DNA from: Gymnogyps californianus
Taxonomy: Eukaryota; Chordata; Aves; Accipitriformes; Cathartidae
Direction of reading: 5' to 3'
NCBI RefSeq assembly: GCF_018139145.2
Contig: NC_059471.1
Coordinates: 85,892,520-85,956,519, forward strand
DNA: 64,000 nucleotides
Part shown: piece after piece, positions 22,991-35,900 of the stretch
Layout: every line of letters begins with the position of its first letter
How positions within the stretch are numbered: the stretch's first letter is position 1
Made by a program: the position numbers and the translations under genes
Notes under the pieces: model-generated
Databases searched by the model: none
What the model was told of the DNA's origin: nothing
What the model saw: only the letters and a program-made list of their open reading frames with translations

Positions 22991-25900
22991 GCAGCAAGCA
23001 GTACCGGCTAGGTTGAGAGAAAACGTGGGGACACTTTGTAGCTGTGTACAACAAACTCGGGGAAGGAATTACCACTCTGATTAAACTGTTTTAAATTCCT
23101 TGGTGGACAACCTGTTCAGTGTTAAAACTGTTTCTTCTTGTATAGTTTACCTCACCCTTAAAACAGACGTACCTACATTAAGCCCTAATGTAAATGTAGT
23201 TTTTCAGAATTAGCAGCCTTCATTCGATTTCGTTTGAGATTCATACCTTCAGTCAGTTCAGATTACTGACGGTGTAAATGCACTTAGCCATCAGAACAGC
23301 ACTAAGCTGCAGCTGTGGCCCTCCTCTTCCCTCTTTTAAATGCTTGGGATGAAGCTTATTCTGAAAATGCAGCTTTTTCCATTACTTTTTTTTTAATTGC
23401 TTAATATACCAAAATGTTTAGGAACTGCTCTCTGCATGTGGGCTGGAGCTTTGGTCACTAGGCACTGCTGAGAAGAGCCTAGCTCCAGGGCCCCCTAGGA
23501 CATAGCTGGGGAAAGCAGTTCACACTGCACATCCTGAGGGAAAGGCTGGAGCTTTAGGCAACAACTCTTCTCAGTGTTACTGAAGATAAGACGGGGACAA
23601 ATTCTACAACCTCCACAGACAGCATGTCTTCCTGAGGATGCAGGGTGTGATGAGTCCAAGTGATAAGCAGGATTTCATAGAGAAATTACTTGTGAAGAAG
23701 AGCTGGGGTTAGATGAAGAGGCTTGTTTCATTTTGCTTAGATCGATGGTGTCTTTGGGTGATTTGGAGCCGGCATCTAGTGGAACACAAGGCCAGTGCTT
23801 TTGCAGTTCCTCACACAGGAAAAAACAGGAGGCATTTATCTTTCTCTGCCTTGCTTAGTGGAATATCTTTGACTTCCTCGAATGTTTAAGTACCACAAAT
23901 GGTGTTCTCTTCCTAGCTTATACCGCCTGTGAGAATTATGTCTCCTTCTCCTTCACTTCTGATCTGGATGTCTGAGGTCAATAAGGAAGAAGAGAAAAAT
24001 TGTCCTGAAGTTAATGCTAGGGGTGTCATATATGAGAATATTGTTTGTCTGTGAACAGATTGGCCTAGTGGTTCTAGCACATCAGTGCTCTTTTGACACA
24101 TCCACAAACAGTGTGCTTTACCAATGTCGCTTAGCGATGTCTCAACAGAAAGGCTAGAAGGTTGAATGAGGTTGGAAACTGAAGTCCAACTTACCCCTGG
24201 GCACGTTACACATTGGCAGTGCAGGGTTAGTGAGCTTACTGTGTTGCTTGTTGTGTGAATAGTTACCAGTGTACAGATAAATGGAAGTCTGCCTCTGTCC
24301 ACTCAAGACCTCTGACAGATGATACGTTCTTTTCAATAAAAATCAGCCAGTTGCTGAATTTTCAAGCACTGAAATGTAACTGCAGGCAGAGGACTTACCT
24401 CAGAATACCTATTCCCTTTCCACTCAGACCAAATTCATTTACTAGGAAAAAATACTATGTAATTTGCAAAAGGTAAACACTCTACTTTTAATTTATATCT
24501 GTAATTGTTTATTTAAACTGTCTATTACATACCACTGGGTAGTGTGCAGTAACATACAGAGAAACTAAACATAATTGATTGGTAATGACCTAAAAACCAG
24601 GGCTAAGTAAAGAACTTAATTCCCAAAGTGCATTTTTATAGCTGTCCTTAGCTGTAAAAGTCCCTGAAATCTATGTATATTCACTCAGGTACCAGTATGC
24701 CAGCTATACAGTTCTAGAACTACACTGAATCTGGCCAGTGTTGCATGGAAGCCAAAGACAAACTCCTATGCACTTACCAAGAAAACGTAGACTATAGCAG
24801 ATCTGAGGAATAAGCATGGATAACTGAACAATAAAGAACTTCTTTTCAGTCCCATTAGTTTTGTCATGTTCTTGAGAAAATGCCAAAAAAAGGTTGTCTT
24901 GATTCATGTAATGTAACACCATTTATGTCAAATCTACCGAATTTAAAAACAAAGCAAAAAGACCTTCTGATCATTTCCATGGCCCTGGATTTTGTGGGGT
25001 TTTGTCGTCTTCTTTGCCACATTACAGGTTTCTGTGAACACCAGAAACTGACTGGAGGTGCAAAGAGGCAGTTAAAATGGTTACACTTCTCTGTTTAATA
25101 TATAAATATAGTCCCCCCAAATCACTCATGTTCTGTTCTATAATCTCATGTACTAGTTATGAGTCATGTAAATTACAGATTATTAGGTAAAAATTAAGTT
25201 AGGTGTTTTTTTAAACACTGAAGATTAAATCATCTGTGAGTCTTTCGGTCTATTTTCTGCTTTCAGCATTCGAAGATGTAAACAATGAGTGAGCAATTTT
25301 AGGATAAGGAAATGAAACGGACTAGCTGTGATGCTGAAAGGAGTTAAACATATCAAGGGAGGAGGATCTTAAGTCTAATCTTAAAACTGCACATAATTAG
25401 CACGAAGCTGAGAGCTGGGTTTATGAAAAAGAGGCTGCGTCTGTTCAAAATTTGTGCCTGACCAACAAATCCGTATCTTACAAAAGAGTCTTTGGAGTAG
25501 ATATACCTATCTAACATTCTAATAGAACAGCTACTTATTAATATTCTTTTGTCAGAAAGTAGCATATAGGCGTGGATACCATGAGCGCAGTGTTTGCTGA
25601 ATGTTAGCTGAACCAATATGTAAAAGAAATCTCTTAGATATGTAATCATTAAATAAGGAGGTTTAGTCTATCCAGCTGTGATTTTACACATGTTGTCAAA
25701 TACTAAGTACAACACCCAGGGTAAGATTTTGACTGTTGCAGTTTCTTCATAAAAAAAGAAATATGTAGTATCTTCTCTATTGAAGGTCCAGGAAGGATAT
25801 TAAAATAATAATAACATTAACTATATCTCTGTGGTTAACTTCTAAGCCTCAACTCACCAAAGAAACATGCCTTTCACTACTTTTTAAAAGAAAACACGTT

Positions 25901-26310
25901 TAGAGAGTTGTGTCTTTTATCATTATTGATGACAAGTGATATTTATGTTCACCATGTTATTTGATCCTGCTGAATTCCATGTTGCAGGTCCTCCTGCTTA
26001 CAGACACACAGCCGTGTCATATCAGACTGTATTCCAGCTCAGTGCCCCTATTGCATTTACATTCCAAAATGGGATAAAGGTGGGAGGCAATTTGTCAGGT
26101 ACCCAGGCCAAAAGAAAAGAGAAATCTTTGATGCTGTTTTGTTTAGCAAGATTTCATGCTACTTATATGAAGAGTGAGTGGTTATATGTAGCACCCTGCT
26201 CTGTTGGGTCATCAGCCCTTCAATACTTCACCCTCTGCATATGTTTTCATGCAACACTCCATTTTGGGGAGTTGAGAGCCTTCATTATTACCTGTTGGAG
26301 TTAAAAGTGA
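22991..26310. other. Noncoding stretch right of the CpG island
   Basis: AT-rich unique sequence. Open frames here (for example near 23.9-24.3 and 25.9-26.3 kb) are short, carry no recognisable domain and lack convincing splice signals. If the island fires in both directions, a noncoding transcript could begin here, but I see no direct sign of one. Confidence 0.5.
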
Positions 26311-26560
26311 ATGGAGCACAAGCTGAAATGCTTGAAATTCCATTTAAACATAAGAAAAAACTTTTTTTATGGTGAGGGTGATCAAACACTGGAGCGGGTT
26401 GCCCAGAGAGATTGTGGAGTCTCCACCCTTGGAGATACTCAAAAGACATCTGAATACGGTCCTGGGCAACGTGCTGCAGTGGCCCCTGCTCTGAGCAGGA
26501 GGTTGGACTAGACGATCTCCAGAGGTGCCCTCCAGCCTCAGCCAGTCTGTGACGCTGTGA
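26311..26560 (+). mobile_element. CR1 LINE 3'-end fragment
   Basis: The fragment holds the last codons of a CR1 reverse-transcriptase frame, recognisable as LNIRKNFF followed by a degraded TLERVAQRDCGV block. The CR1 3'UTR signature follows (GGTTGGACTAGACGATCTCC and the TCTGTGA-type tail). It is truncated to about 250 bp, has frame damage and lacks all catalytic motifs. Such short 5'-truncated copies are the usual state of this retrotransposon in birds. The left boundary is approximate. Confidence 0.85.
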
Positions 26561-29500
26561 GAAGAACGGCTGCTAACACTTTGCTTTCCCTCAGTATAAA
26601 AATACACTTTTGGCCAAGCAAAGGACAGTGATCCTCAAATTGGAAAAAAACTTGAAGGTGACGAAAGGCTCACGTACCCAAAAGCCCGGACCGAGGTGCT
26701 AATTAACATTATGGGAAACTACAAAGAAGAGTTGCCAAGGAAAGCAATTCTGAAGAGAACACCTGGAAAGGACTATAAAACTTTTCAGTTCTCTATTTAT
26801 GGCACTCACTCTCTTTAAATTGTACCAACATTTATATTTCCATTAAAAAACATTTTAAAGGAGTTGTAACTTTTCCATAAAAGATGAGTCTGTGTGGATC
26901 TTGGCAGGCAAATTCTCATTCTGGGAACATTTCACATTTTTGCTTTCATTTTTTTAAAACTTAATTTACAAAAAAGCTGTGTTAACCTCTGAAAGTTTAC
27001 GCTGACTCTAGTGATTCCACATTAAATGCTCTTGTGTAGTAAGACCTTGATCATAGCATGAACTGTTAAAATAAAGTCAAGGAGGTTACTATACCCCTGT
27101 TGATTCCCAGGTCTATGTAACTTGTAAAGCAACAGAGAAGGATCTTTTTTTATCAGGGAACACTTTTCCAATGTATGGTCTGCAATGTGTATCTTTCACG
27201 TACTAGGGAAAGGATTTTAGCTTTCATGCCAAGTCCCTTCCTCCCTGACAACACTTTTTTCTTCTTTTCTTGAGAGGAAAACTTGCGTTCATAGTTGTCC
27301 TGCCTAAACTCTGTTCTTGGCTTTGCTGTATCTTTTAAACAAAGTATGCGCATCTCAGCTGTAAGAGGTAGATGGTGGCAGGCAGAGTAAAATGTGAGAT
27401 GCCATCGTGTTTTGAGGATCAGCGACGAAGGCAACCTGCTTTTGATGTATCAAAGGAGAGGAGATTTCCTTCCCCCAGTTTAACTCTATATTTATTCCCC
27501 TGTTTTGCAATGTTGAACTCTGCCCACACGTTACAGCCAGTGATCGAATCAGGGAGTGGAGGGAAACCTTAGCAAACTGTTGCAGTACTTCTGGAAGACC
27601 TTTGTGCTGAAGTTTCAAGTCCTACAATTTTAATGCCACTGACGATATTCTTTTTCAGCCTCGTCCATTTTTCAATCTTCTACTGGTTTGGAGGTGAGGG
27701 AAGTAGTTCCTAAAAGGTCAACTAGTCCATGCTGCCTCTGGTTTTACACCAGCATAAATCTGTTTCACAAAGGTTTTTTTTATTAATACTAGAACGTTTG
27801 GGAGGAAAAACAGAGTTTGAAAAATTTTCATCTCAGAAGAGACCTGCACCCCAGAGAGGGGTATGTACCAGTATGGCTGGTAATACTGGTATTCTGTAGG
27901 AGAATTAAGGCAAAGGAGATATCTAGCTTTCCAAAGAGTTCAGCGTATGTAGACTTTACAATAAATGATTTCTGAGGTGAAGACTGGAATTTCAAGCTAT
28001 TCAAGTGGCAGCTTCTGGGACAGGCTATGCACAGCCAGACAACCTACTACAGGTCAACTACGTTTCAACAATCCTTACATCTGGTTGGAAGCAGATACTA
28101 CGCGTGGTAAGAGCCATCACATAAGATATGGCTAGTTATCTTCAACTGGGATGCACTGAAATCACTAGTACCATGTCTGATGTCTGGTAGAAAAGGGCAA
28201 TAAAATGGTAGACAGCAATTTGGTTGTTCATCTATAGACCAGAGATAATATTTCAACCTTTTTCTGTATACATCAGTTGTTTTATACTAAATAGCTTTTT
28301 ATTTAATCTTTTAAAATGTTAACAGCGATGCTAATATGTCATTCTTGGTGGTGCCAGAAAGCTCTTTGGCTAAGTGAACCACAGGAGTTTTGATAAACCT
28401 CAGCGCTGCCATTAGTTGTAATTTGACTGACATTCTGAATGCTCTATGCAGAAAATCCACTTCTTGTTTCTACCTAGGTCAACTAATTTGCAATATTAAA
28501 TATTAAGCAACCTATAATACTAGATGATTGAGATAAAAAAAGAAGCACATAAAGCCTCAAGTGCCAGGAAATTAATGGGTTTTTTTACCCTTATGTGCCT
28601 GTCTCCTCAAATAGTTTGGAATGTCTTCTTAAAAGTTCTAGACCTTTCACAAAACTTGATTTTATCTTTAAAAAATACTTTTTCCAACTGGAATGACTCA
28701 ATTGAATAAAACATGTTTTTATAATAGAAGCTATTACATTTTGTGTCATGTAATGGGGGGTATCTTTTTTAATTTAAAGAATTACAACTGTTTGGCTGCA
28801 GACCTTTTCTGTATTGAATCCCTTAACAATTATTTTTGCTCTTGACTTTTCTTCTTCCAGGCTTCTTTGTTATTTGCCCTGTTTTCCAGATATTGTATGT
28901 ATTTGTGTAGATGAAAGCCTCCGTTGGGATAAGCACAGTGAAGCTCTGCGGAGCTTAAGGGAGTAAAACCTTTGAAAGAAAACTGTCAGCCTGATTCTAG
29001 ACCATTGTATCTTTTCTACAAATGTTTTTCTACTCCTGAAGCCTTACTTACTCCTATTACTTGCTTACTTTACTTATTATATTGTATTCTTAACCACTTT
29101 TTATATCTCCAGTTCACCGTCACATTCCCTCTTCCTACCCACCCTATTTTGGTGTTCAGCTAGATGCAGTAATTTGGCCAGCCATGGAAAACACAGGATT
29201 GTACTCCCCTAAATACAGCTTTGCATAAATAGAACTCACTTTAACGTTGAATTTGATCCACATGCTAATTATTGTACTGAAATCAAATGGGCATTTTACT
29301 GAGCATACAGGTCCGTACTTTTGTATGTTTTACACTTGGTGGAATGCTTTCCTTGTCTTTCACAGCATTTTTAAACTCTTAGCAAAATTCTCCTTGAGGC
29401 AAGCAGCCATGTACCTATACAGCATATTACAAAAAAGATTATATTGCTATATTTCTTTATACTAAAGAGCAACTTTAAGCTTTCGGTTTAGGTTAGCTTT

Positions 29501-31978
29501 ATTTTATGAGCAGAGAAAATAATAAGATACTCAGGAGAAAGTAATGCTTGTGTCTTACAGGCCACCTTGCCACAGTGGCAAACAAACTCATCGACAAACT
29601 AGTATGGTCTCTTCATGTAAAGTTATTGGAACGTATGGATTTAGAGAAAACAAAGTCAGAATTTTTCATAACTTTATGCAACCCCGAATTTTGCTCCAAA
29701 GCTCTCAAATTTTGTTTTGTTTCAAAGTTCTGCTTACATTTCTGTGCTTTATATCAAGCCCTTGCTCGGCCTGGTAGCTTTGAGACCAGGCAACTGAAGC
29801 ATGGAGAAGAGTAGTGTCACTGGACTTGCTGTGCAGAAAAGTAAAATTGAAACCACCGTAACTGATATGTCAATATGATATGTTAACTAGATCTCCTGTA
29901 AATTTTGTTTTGCCAAGGTTCCTTTTTTGTAGTCCCTAAACTTGTTTGGGAGTTTCAGGGGGTGGGGTGGGTGTTTTGTTTTGTTTTCTTGGGTTTTTTT
30001 TTCCTGTGAATTATCTTTTATCACCTTCAAACTTAGCCTGGCTCTGACACAAATTTGGATGTCACATAATTTTATGAAATATATTACCTCCAAGATTAAA
30101 TTAAAATTTATCAAGGTCCTGAATCTTTATATTTTTCTGGGTAAACAAATCCCAAATAACAGCATATGTATTTCAAGTATAATTCATTCCTGTTCAAAAG
30201 GCCAGGAGAAAGTCTCCACATAGTTTGTGGAATTAAATGTCTGTTTTGAGGACTTACTTAGGTATTAGTTAAGTGATTACTAGGTCTTGTGCAAATCTGA
30301 ATGTAGGTGAAATTCATTCTTTGTATTTGCATTTTGGATGTAGAATTTGACCTAGTCCTGTCTTTTGGAAAGGAGGTACACATTGCTTAGGATAGTATTT
30401 GATGACTACCTTGGGTACTTCTCATGTTCAATGGCATCTGAGTCTGACTTTTAACCTGAGATACATGGCAAAACTGAAGAAATATATGATTCTTCTTCAT
30501 GAACAAACAAGAGATTTCCACAGAAAACAAAATTATACATGACTATTTTTAGGATCTTTTCTGTATGATAAATTATTTTCTCTAAATTATCTCATTCTTT
30601 GGTTACTGTACTGATTATAGATTAATTTTTGCAAAGATGCAAAATACCCCTCACTAATGTTGAACGAACTTTATTCTGCCTTTCAGGAAAGGCCCAACGG
30701 TGGTCCCTTGTACCTCCAGCAAAGTATTAGGCAGAGACTTCTTCATGCCACTTTGTATTAATCTCTTTGGTTTGCCAAAGAATCACTAAGGTCTTAAGAG
30801 CAGTTTTGTTTAGTCCTCTTTATTCAGAAAGGGCCATTCAAATGGAAATGGGCCTGGAAAGGTAGTTGATTGTGCTAGGTTCCTGGATCAGCAAAATGCC
30901 CATGGCTGTGGCCACAAAAGCAAATAAATAAATAAAAGGGACAAAATACAACTGTGTTACATGTCTGAAAATAATATTGCCAAACAAAGTTAATGACCTG
31001 CTGAGATCATCGTGTCAGCTGACACCTGGAACATGCTTCAGTAAGATACAGTTTTGCTGAGCTTGACATAAGGATAGTTACTTGGAGCAGACCAGAATGG
31101 ATATAACAATGGTCTTCAGTTTTCCAAGAATACTGTGGAATAAAAGAACAGTATAATGAAAAAATAAGCAAGAATATGGATGTTTGTACTCAGACAGTAG
31201 AATCTAAAATTTTATTCTCGGTAGTTGTGTTTGGCCTTACATTCCTAATTATTCTTAAATTCATCGCACACTGAGATTCATATATGGTCTTTAGGGACCA
31301 TATATGACATTTAATGAGATCTGGTCTTGGCAGAAGTTTTCCACCAGTAGTATAAGGGCTAACCTTATACCTTCCAGTAACTTCAGGAAAATCATATTTG
31401 CAAAGTCTTCTGGCAATACTATCTTGGGTACCTTGCATCTTTTTTATCTGCTAAGTTTTTACTTCCCCACATATTAGTTGTGGTTTCTTTGTTTGCTGTT
31501 AAGTACATTTTTCATTTTATTCAATAGTTTAGTACATTAAAATATTGCCCCACAGAAATATTTCCATTTCAAAATAATTAGTAATATTAAATTAATGATT
31601 GGCTTTTTAAAATATTAACTTAGCTTTATGATATCTTCAAAGAGTTGTCTTCAAGATTTGTCTTTCCTGATATTAAAATATTTGAAGCTGCATAATTTTA
31701 TTTCAAATGTATGACATTCAGGAGGTAATTTCTGGGGTCTCTTGGTTCCAGAGACTGTATCGGGCATGATCAGCATAAGAATGATTAATGTCACTAAGGG
31801 CAAGATAAGCCAGAAGTCATAGTGAGCATCTGCGCAGTTCTTGACTTCCGTATTTTGCAGCAATGTGAAGTGAGAATGTGGTCCAACCTGCACTGAAAAC
31901 ACTTAAGAAGTGGCAGCATATTGTAAAAGAAAACAGATATTGTTGCTTATAAAAGGTAACCGAAACTATCATAGAGCA
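26561..31978. other. Noncoding stretch between the CR1 fragment and the family-B LTR
   Basis: AT-rich unique sequence with no repeat that I recognise and no supported gene. One open frame on the plus strand, starting after an acceptor-like TGTCTTACAG at 29560 and running to 29811, looks mildly exon-like but matches no family I know. The other short frames look random. Confidence 0.5.
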
Positions 31979-32930
31979 TGTGGTGGGTTGGCCTTCTCCA
32001 GCTGCCAGGCACCCACCCAGCCACTCTCTCATTCCCCCTCCTCAGCAGGATGGGGGAGAAAATATGATGAAAAAGCTCATGGTCGAGATAAAGGCAAGGA
32101 CATCAGTTACCAATTACCATCACAGGCAAAACAGACTCGACTTGACTTGGGGAAAATTAGTTTATTGCCAAGTAACATAGAGTTGGATGGTGAGAAACAA
32201 AGGAAAAAACTAAAACACCTTCCTCTCACTCTGTTTTTCCCAGACTCAGATTCACTTCTGCATTCCCAACTTGTCTCCCTCCTCTCCCCAAGCAGCGCAG
32301 GGGGATGGGGCATGGGGCCTGCAGTCAGTTCAGGACAGTTCTTCTCTGCTGCTCTGTCCTCCTCACACTTTTCCCTGCTCCAGCGTGGGTCCTCTCCACA
32401 GGCTACAGTCCTTCAGGATAAAGCTGCTCCAGCATGGGTCCACCACAGGACACAGTTCCTGTCAGGAGAACCCACTCCAGTGTGGGCTCTCCATGGGCTG
32501 CCATGCCTTCAGGATATATCTACCTCCACGGGCAGCAGTGTGGATATCTGCTCCACCATGACCCTCTCCATGGGCTGCAGGGAAATACCTGCTCCACTGT
32601 GATCTCCTCCAGGGGCTGCAAGGGAGTCTCTGCTCCAGCACCTGGAGCACCTTCTCCCCTCCTGCTTCGCTGGCCTTGGTGTCTGCAGGGCTCTTTCTCT
32701 CACTGGTTTTCCTCACTCCTCACACTGCTGTGTGGCGTTTTGCCCTTTCTTAAACACTTTTTCCCAGAGACGCCACCATCTTTGCTGCTGGGCTCAGCTG
32801 TGCCCTGTGGTGGGTCCGTTGGAGCCGGCTGGAACCGGCTGTGTCCAGCACGGGGCAGCCCCAGCCTCTCCTCACAGAGGCCACCTGCAGCCCCGCTGCC
32901 ACCAAAACCCCACCACCAACACCCAAGGCA
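31979..32930 (-). mobile_element. Solo ERV LTR, family B, with internal tandem-like units
   Basis: Read on the minus strand, the element begins TGCCTTGGGTGTTGG and ends GGCCAACCCACCACA, so it has TG...CA termini. It matches a bird ERV LTR of about 1 kb that I recognise by its architecture. The middle (about 32370-32650) is a chain of diverged units built around CTCCA...TGG...GGGCTGCA. An AATAAA signal lies at 32161-32166 on the minus strand, followed by the GTCGAGTCTGTTTTGCC block. The flanks GAGCA and TTGCA are not a clear target-site duplication, so the outer ends may be off by a few bases. Long open frames on both strands within it (up to 230 codons) are products of the repeat composition, not genes. 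No gag, pol or env sequence adjoins it. Confidence 0.85.
32161..32166 (-). terminator. Polyadenylation signal of the family-B LTR
   Basis: The minus strand reads AATAAA in the position expected for the R region of the LTR, roughly 185 bases before its 3' end. It may still act on minus-strand transcripts. Confidence 0.5.
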
Positions 32931-35900
32931 TTGCATTAAAGTTCAGTATTGCTTTTCAGACAACGGTAAATCAGAGTTAGTTTTCTGAGCTCTGTGGAGT
33001 TACGTCATGTCAGTTTAAGAGCAGCTCTGAATGAGAAGAGGACGGACACCCAGACATCCTCTAGTGAGAGACTGACACTTTGGGGTACAGACTGCCGCCC
33101 TAATGCCACAAGATGTTGCTGAAACAGCACATTTATTATGGTTCATGTGGCACTTGCACACTGCTATGGCAATAAAATTCTACCATAGACTAATGAAGTA
33201 TTTTCACAACTTACCTAAGTTGAAAAGCATGATTTGCACACCCTAACTTGATCATTTTGCCAAGAAAACATTTCAAAGTCCAATAATTACATTTTGCATG
33301 AAAAAAATGGCCTGTTGTTTTTCATGAAGCCTGAAAAAATGGCCGGTTTTCTGCAAAGCTAATAAAAATGTATTTCTCTCCATTTAGTCAACTATCTCTA
33401 ATTCCATTTAATTTAAATTTGCTGACACTTCATATTTCTTTTATGTGTACTGGCTCTCCAGGATTCCATTAAAAATATAATTGTAGTTTAAAAGATGCAG
33501 CTATTGAAATATAAAGATGTTATTGGATTAAAGATAATGTACATTCTTTAGGCCCTGGTAACTCATCTAATCCTGGTAGCAGATGTTTCAGCTCTGTCTT
33601 CAAGCTATTGTGATGTGACCAGGGGGACAAGAAGAGACTTCAAGCGTTCCTGCATGACTGGAATTTATTTGCACTGTTGATAGCTGGAAACCAAAAATCT
33701 TGAAAGTGCTTATCTTAAGATAAAATAAACCTAGCAACAGAAAAGTAATTTACTGGGAAAAATGAAACTTGCTGCCTTGATTCTTCTTCTGACTTGTTTT
33801 GCAATATTGTAGCTCTTGACTTGTAAATATCTCTCCACATGTATAATTTATGTAATATATAGTATATAATATGTAATTAATATGTGATAATACAATATGA
33901 TAATATGTCTCTGTCAGCCTGCAGTATACACTCTTAATGCCTGATTCTCCTCTCAGGTTGCTTTTGTAAAAAAGTAAATTTAGCCTGAGTTACAACCATG
34001 AAACATGTATCACTCCGTGTGTGAGGTACATACAGTATTTAATATCTCTGTGAATTTATGCTTATCTTTTGGGTATGTGTATATGTGAATAATAAAGGAT
34101 AATAATCAATGTGATTAAAAGATCTGATTTGGCTTTAATTATTTAGCATCATGAAAACAGAAATTCATCAACTTTTTCTGAAATGTAAAAACAAAGTGAG
34201 TTTGATTACATATGTATGTGACTATGCGTATTCATGAAACTTGAATTGAGAATTACCCTTGAGTGATTGTTCTCAGCAAGTACTTTATCTGAAAACATTT
34301 ACTTTTGTCTGAAAAGTACTTTTTAATTTGCTTTTGAATTACTTTCAATTATTAGGTCACTATTATTCACAAGAAGTAAAAGAGTGTCTGATTGTCAAAT
34401 AATGATATTCAGTTTGTTTGGACAAATCCATTTCTCTGCAGCAATCTGAAGTACTGCTGGTGAAAGAAGGAAGCAAGTTAATCAGCGTGTTACCATTGTG
34501 CGGACTAAACACTCAAACTCTTCGCTGGCTTAGATCCATTGAACTGGCGTATCTCCACTGACTTCACTGTCAGTGTAAACTGGATTATCATTCCAAATAC
34601 TTACATGTATTGATAGCTTCAGGTACACTATTTACAGACAACTTAATGGCCAGAGCAGGGAAATGAAAATTGAAGCTTGGCTTAGTGGCCTCAGAAAAGT
34701 ATTCAACTGTTCATGGTTCATTTTGCTTGCAGGTAAAACAGGTATATAATGCTCAGGCCTTTGGTGAGCAAGCCAGGGCCTGATTCTTTCCAAATACTGA
34801 AGGAAATCTGGCATGACACTTGGCTAGATGTTATGCTCGCCCCTCTTCATGCTCTTGCACTGAAAAACAAGCTAAAGGTTTGGAATTTTCTATCAGACAT
34901 GACTGCTTAAGTGAAAGCTTTTTCATAGCTGTTGGTTTCTCCCAGGCTCCAGATATTTTCCCAATAGTGTTTTTCCTGAAGGAAAAGGCAATGGCTACTG
35001 TAGGCTGTCTATAACACAGATTATAGCACAGATACAGGAAGTGATTTTATTAGCATTATCAGGAACTAGCCTGCTCAAACAATTTTAATCTGAAAGATGC
35101 TCACGCTCCCTTATAACTTACATATCCAGGGTATTTTACTGTATCCTTGAAACAAGAAAAATATTCCTTTGCTGTTGGCAGACACATGGATAACACACTA
35201 CCATTTGAGCTTTATCTGCTCTGCACCTTAGTCAGAAGCCACGATTTTTGACTGACTTCTGTTTGGAGAAGAGGAGGAAGCATTTCCTGGAGGTGCATAA
35301 ATATCTCTTTGATGCACACGGTTTTCAAAAATTTTGTCAGAGATTGAAGAACAACAGTGTAATTGCAAGCAAGTGGGTGGACCTGGGACAGGAATAAAGA
35401 TGACCCAGTTTCATTCTAGTGACTTGCTAACAGTAGATGAATGTATCTTGGCATCATTCAAAGAGCAGGAGAGAAAATCTCTTTCCAGTTCTGGCAGGTT
35501 CAGACAAGATCTTGTAACAGAGGCACGAGAGAGCGAAAAGCTGAATGAGAAGCTGCCCAAGCTACTCTGTGAATGTGCACTGAAGAGATGTGGGCAACCC
35601 AGTGTCTACAGGTCTTGTTTTGACTTGATAGCAACAAACTGTGAGCTCCTTTCAGTTTGGGAGGAGAAAAGGAAGTAAAATGTGTCCCAATCTCAAATAA
35701 TCAGAGCAAATAAGGGAAGGACGATTCTCGCTCCACAGACAATGCTACAAGGAAGCATGATTTACAGGAAATGTGCGGGGGAAACAAAGGGATCATTTGT
35801 CCCTCCTGACTCCCAGCCCTGTGTTTGGGTGCAAGAGCATTCTTCTCCATTTATAATGCGTATTTCTGAGTGAACCAACTGTGTTTTCTCCAAAAAAAAG

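Noticed and set aside
22275..23075. Overlapping long open frames on both strands (237 and 228 codons) near 22.3-23.1 kb
   Set aside because: They lie in the CpG island, are proline/arginine/alanine-rich low-complexity on both strands, and have no domain. They are expected from high GC and few stop codons.
31910..32988. Open frames of 230 and 184 codons on the plus strand
   Set aside because: They fall almost wholly inside the family-B LTR and follow its internal repeat units. No retroviral or host protein signature is present.
35334..35678. 114-codon plus-strand frame with a hydrophilic, plausible-looking translation
   Set aside because: There is no family match, no ATG-based splice context and similar-length frames occur by chance elsewhere in the window.
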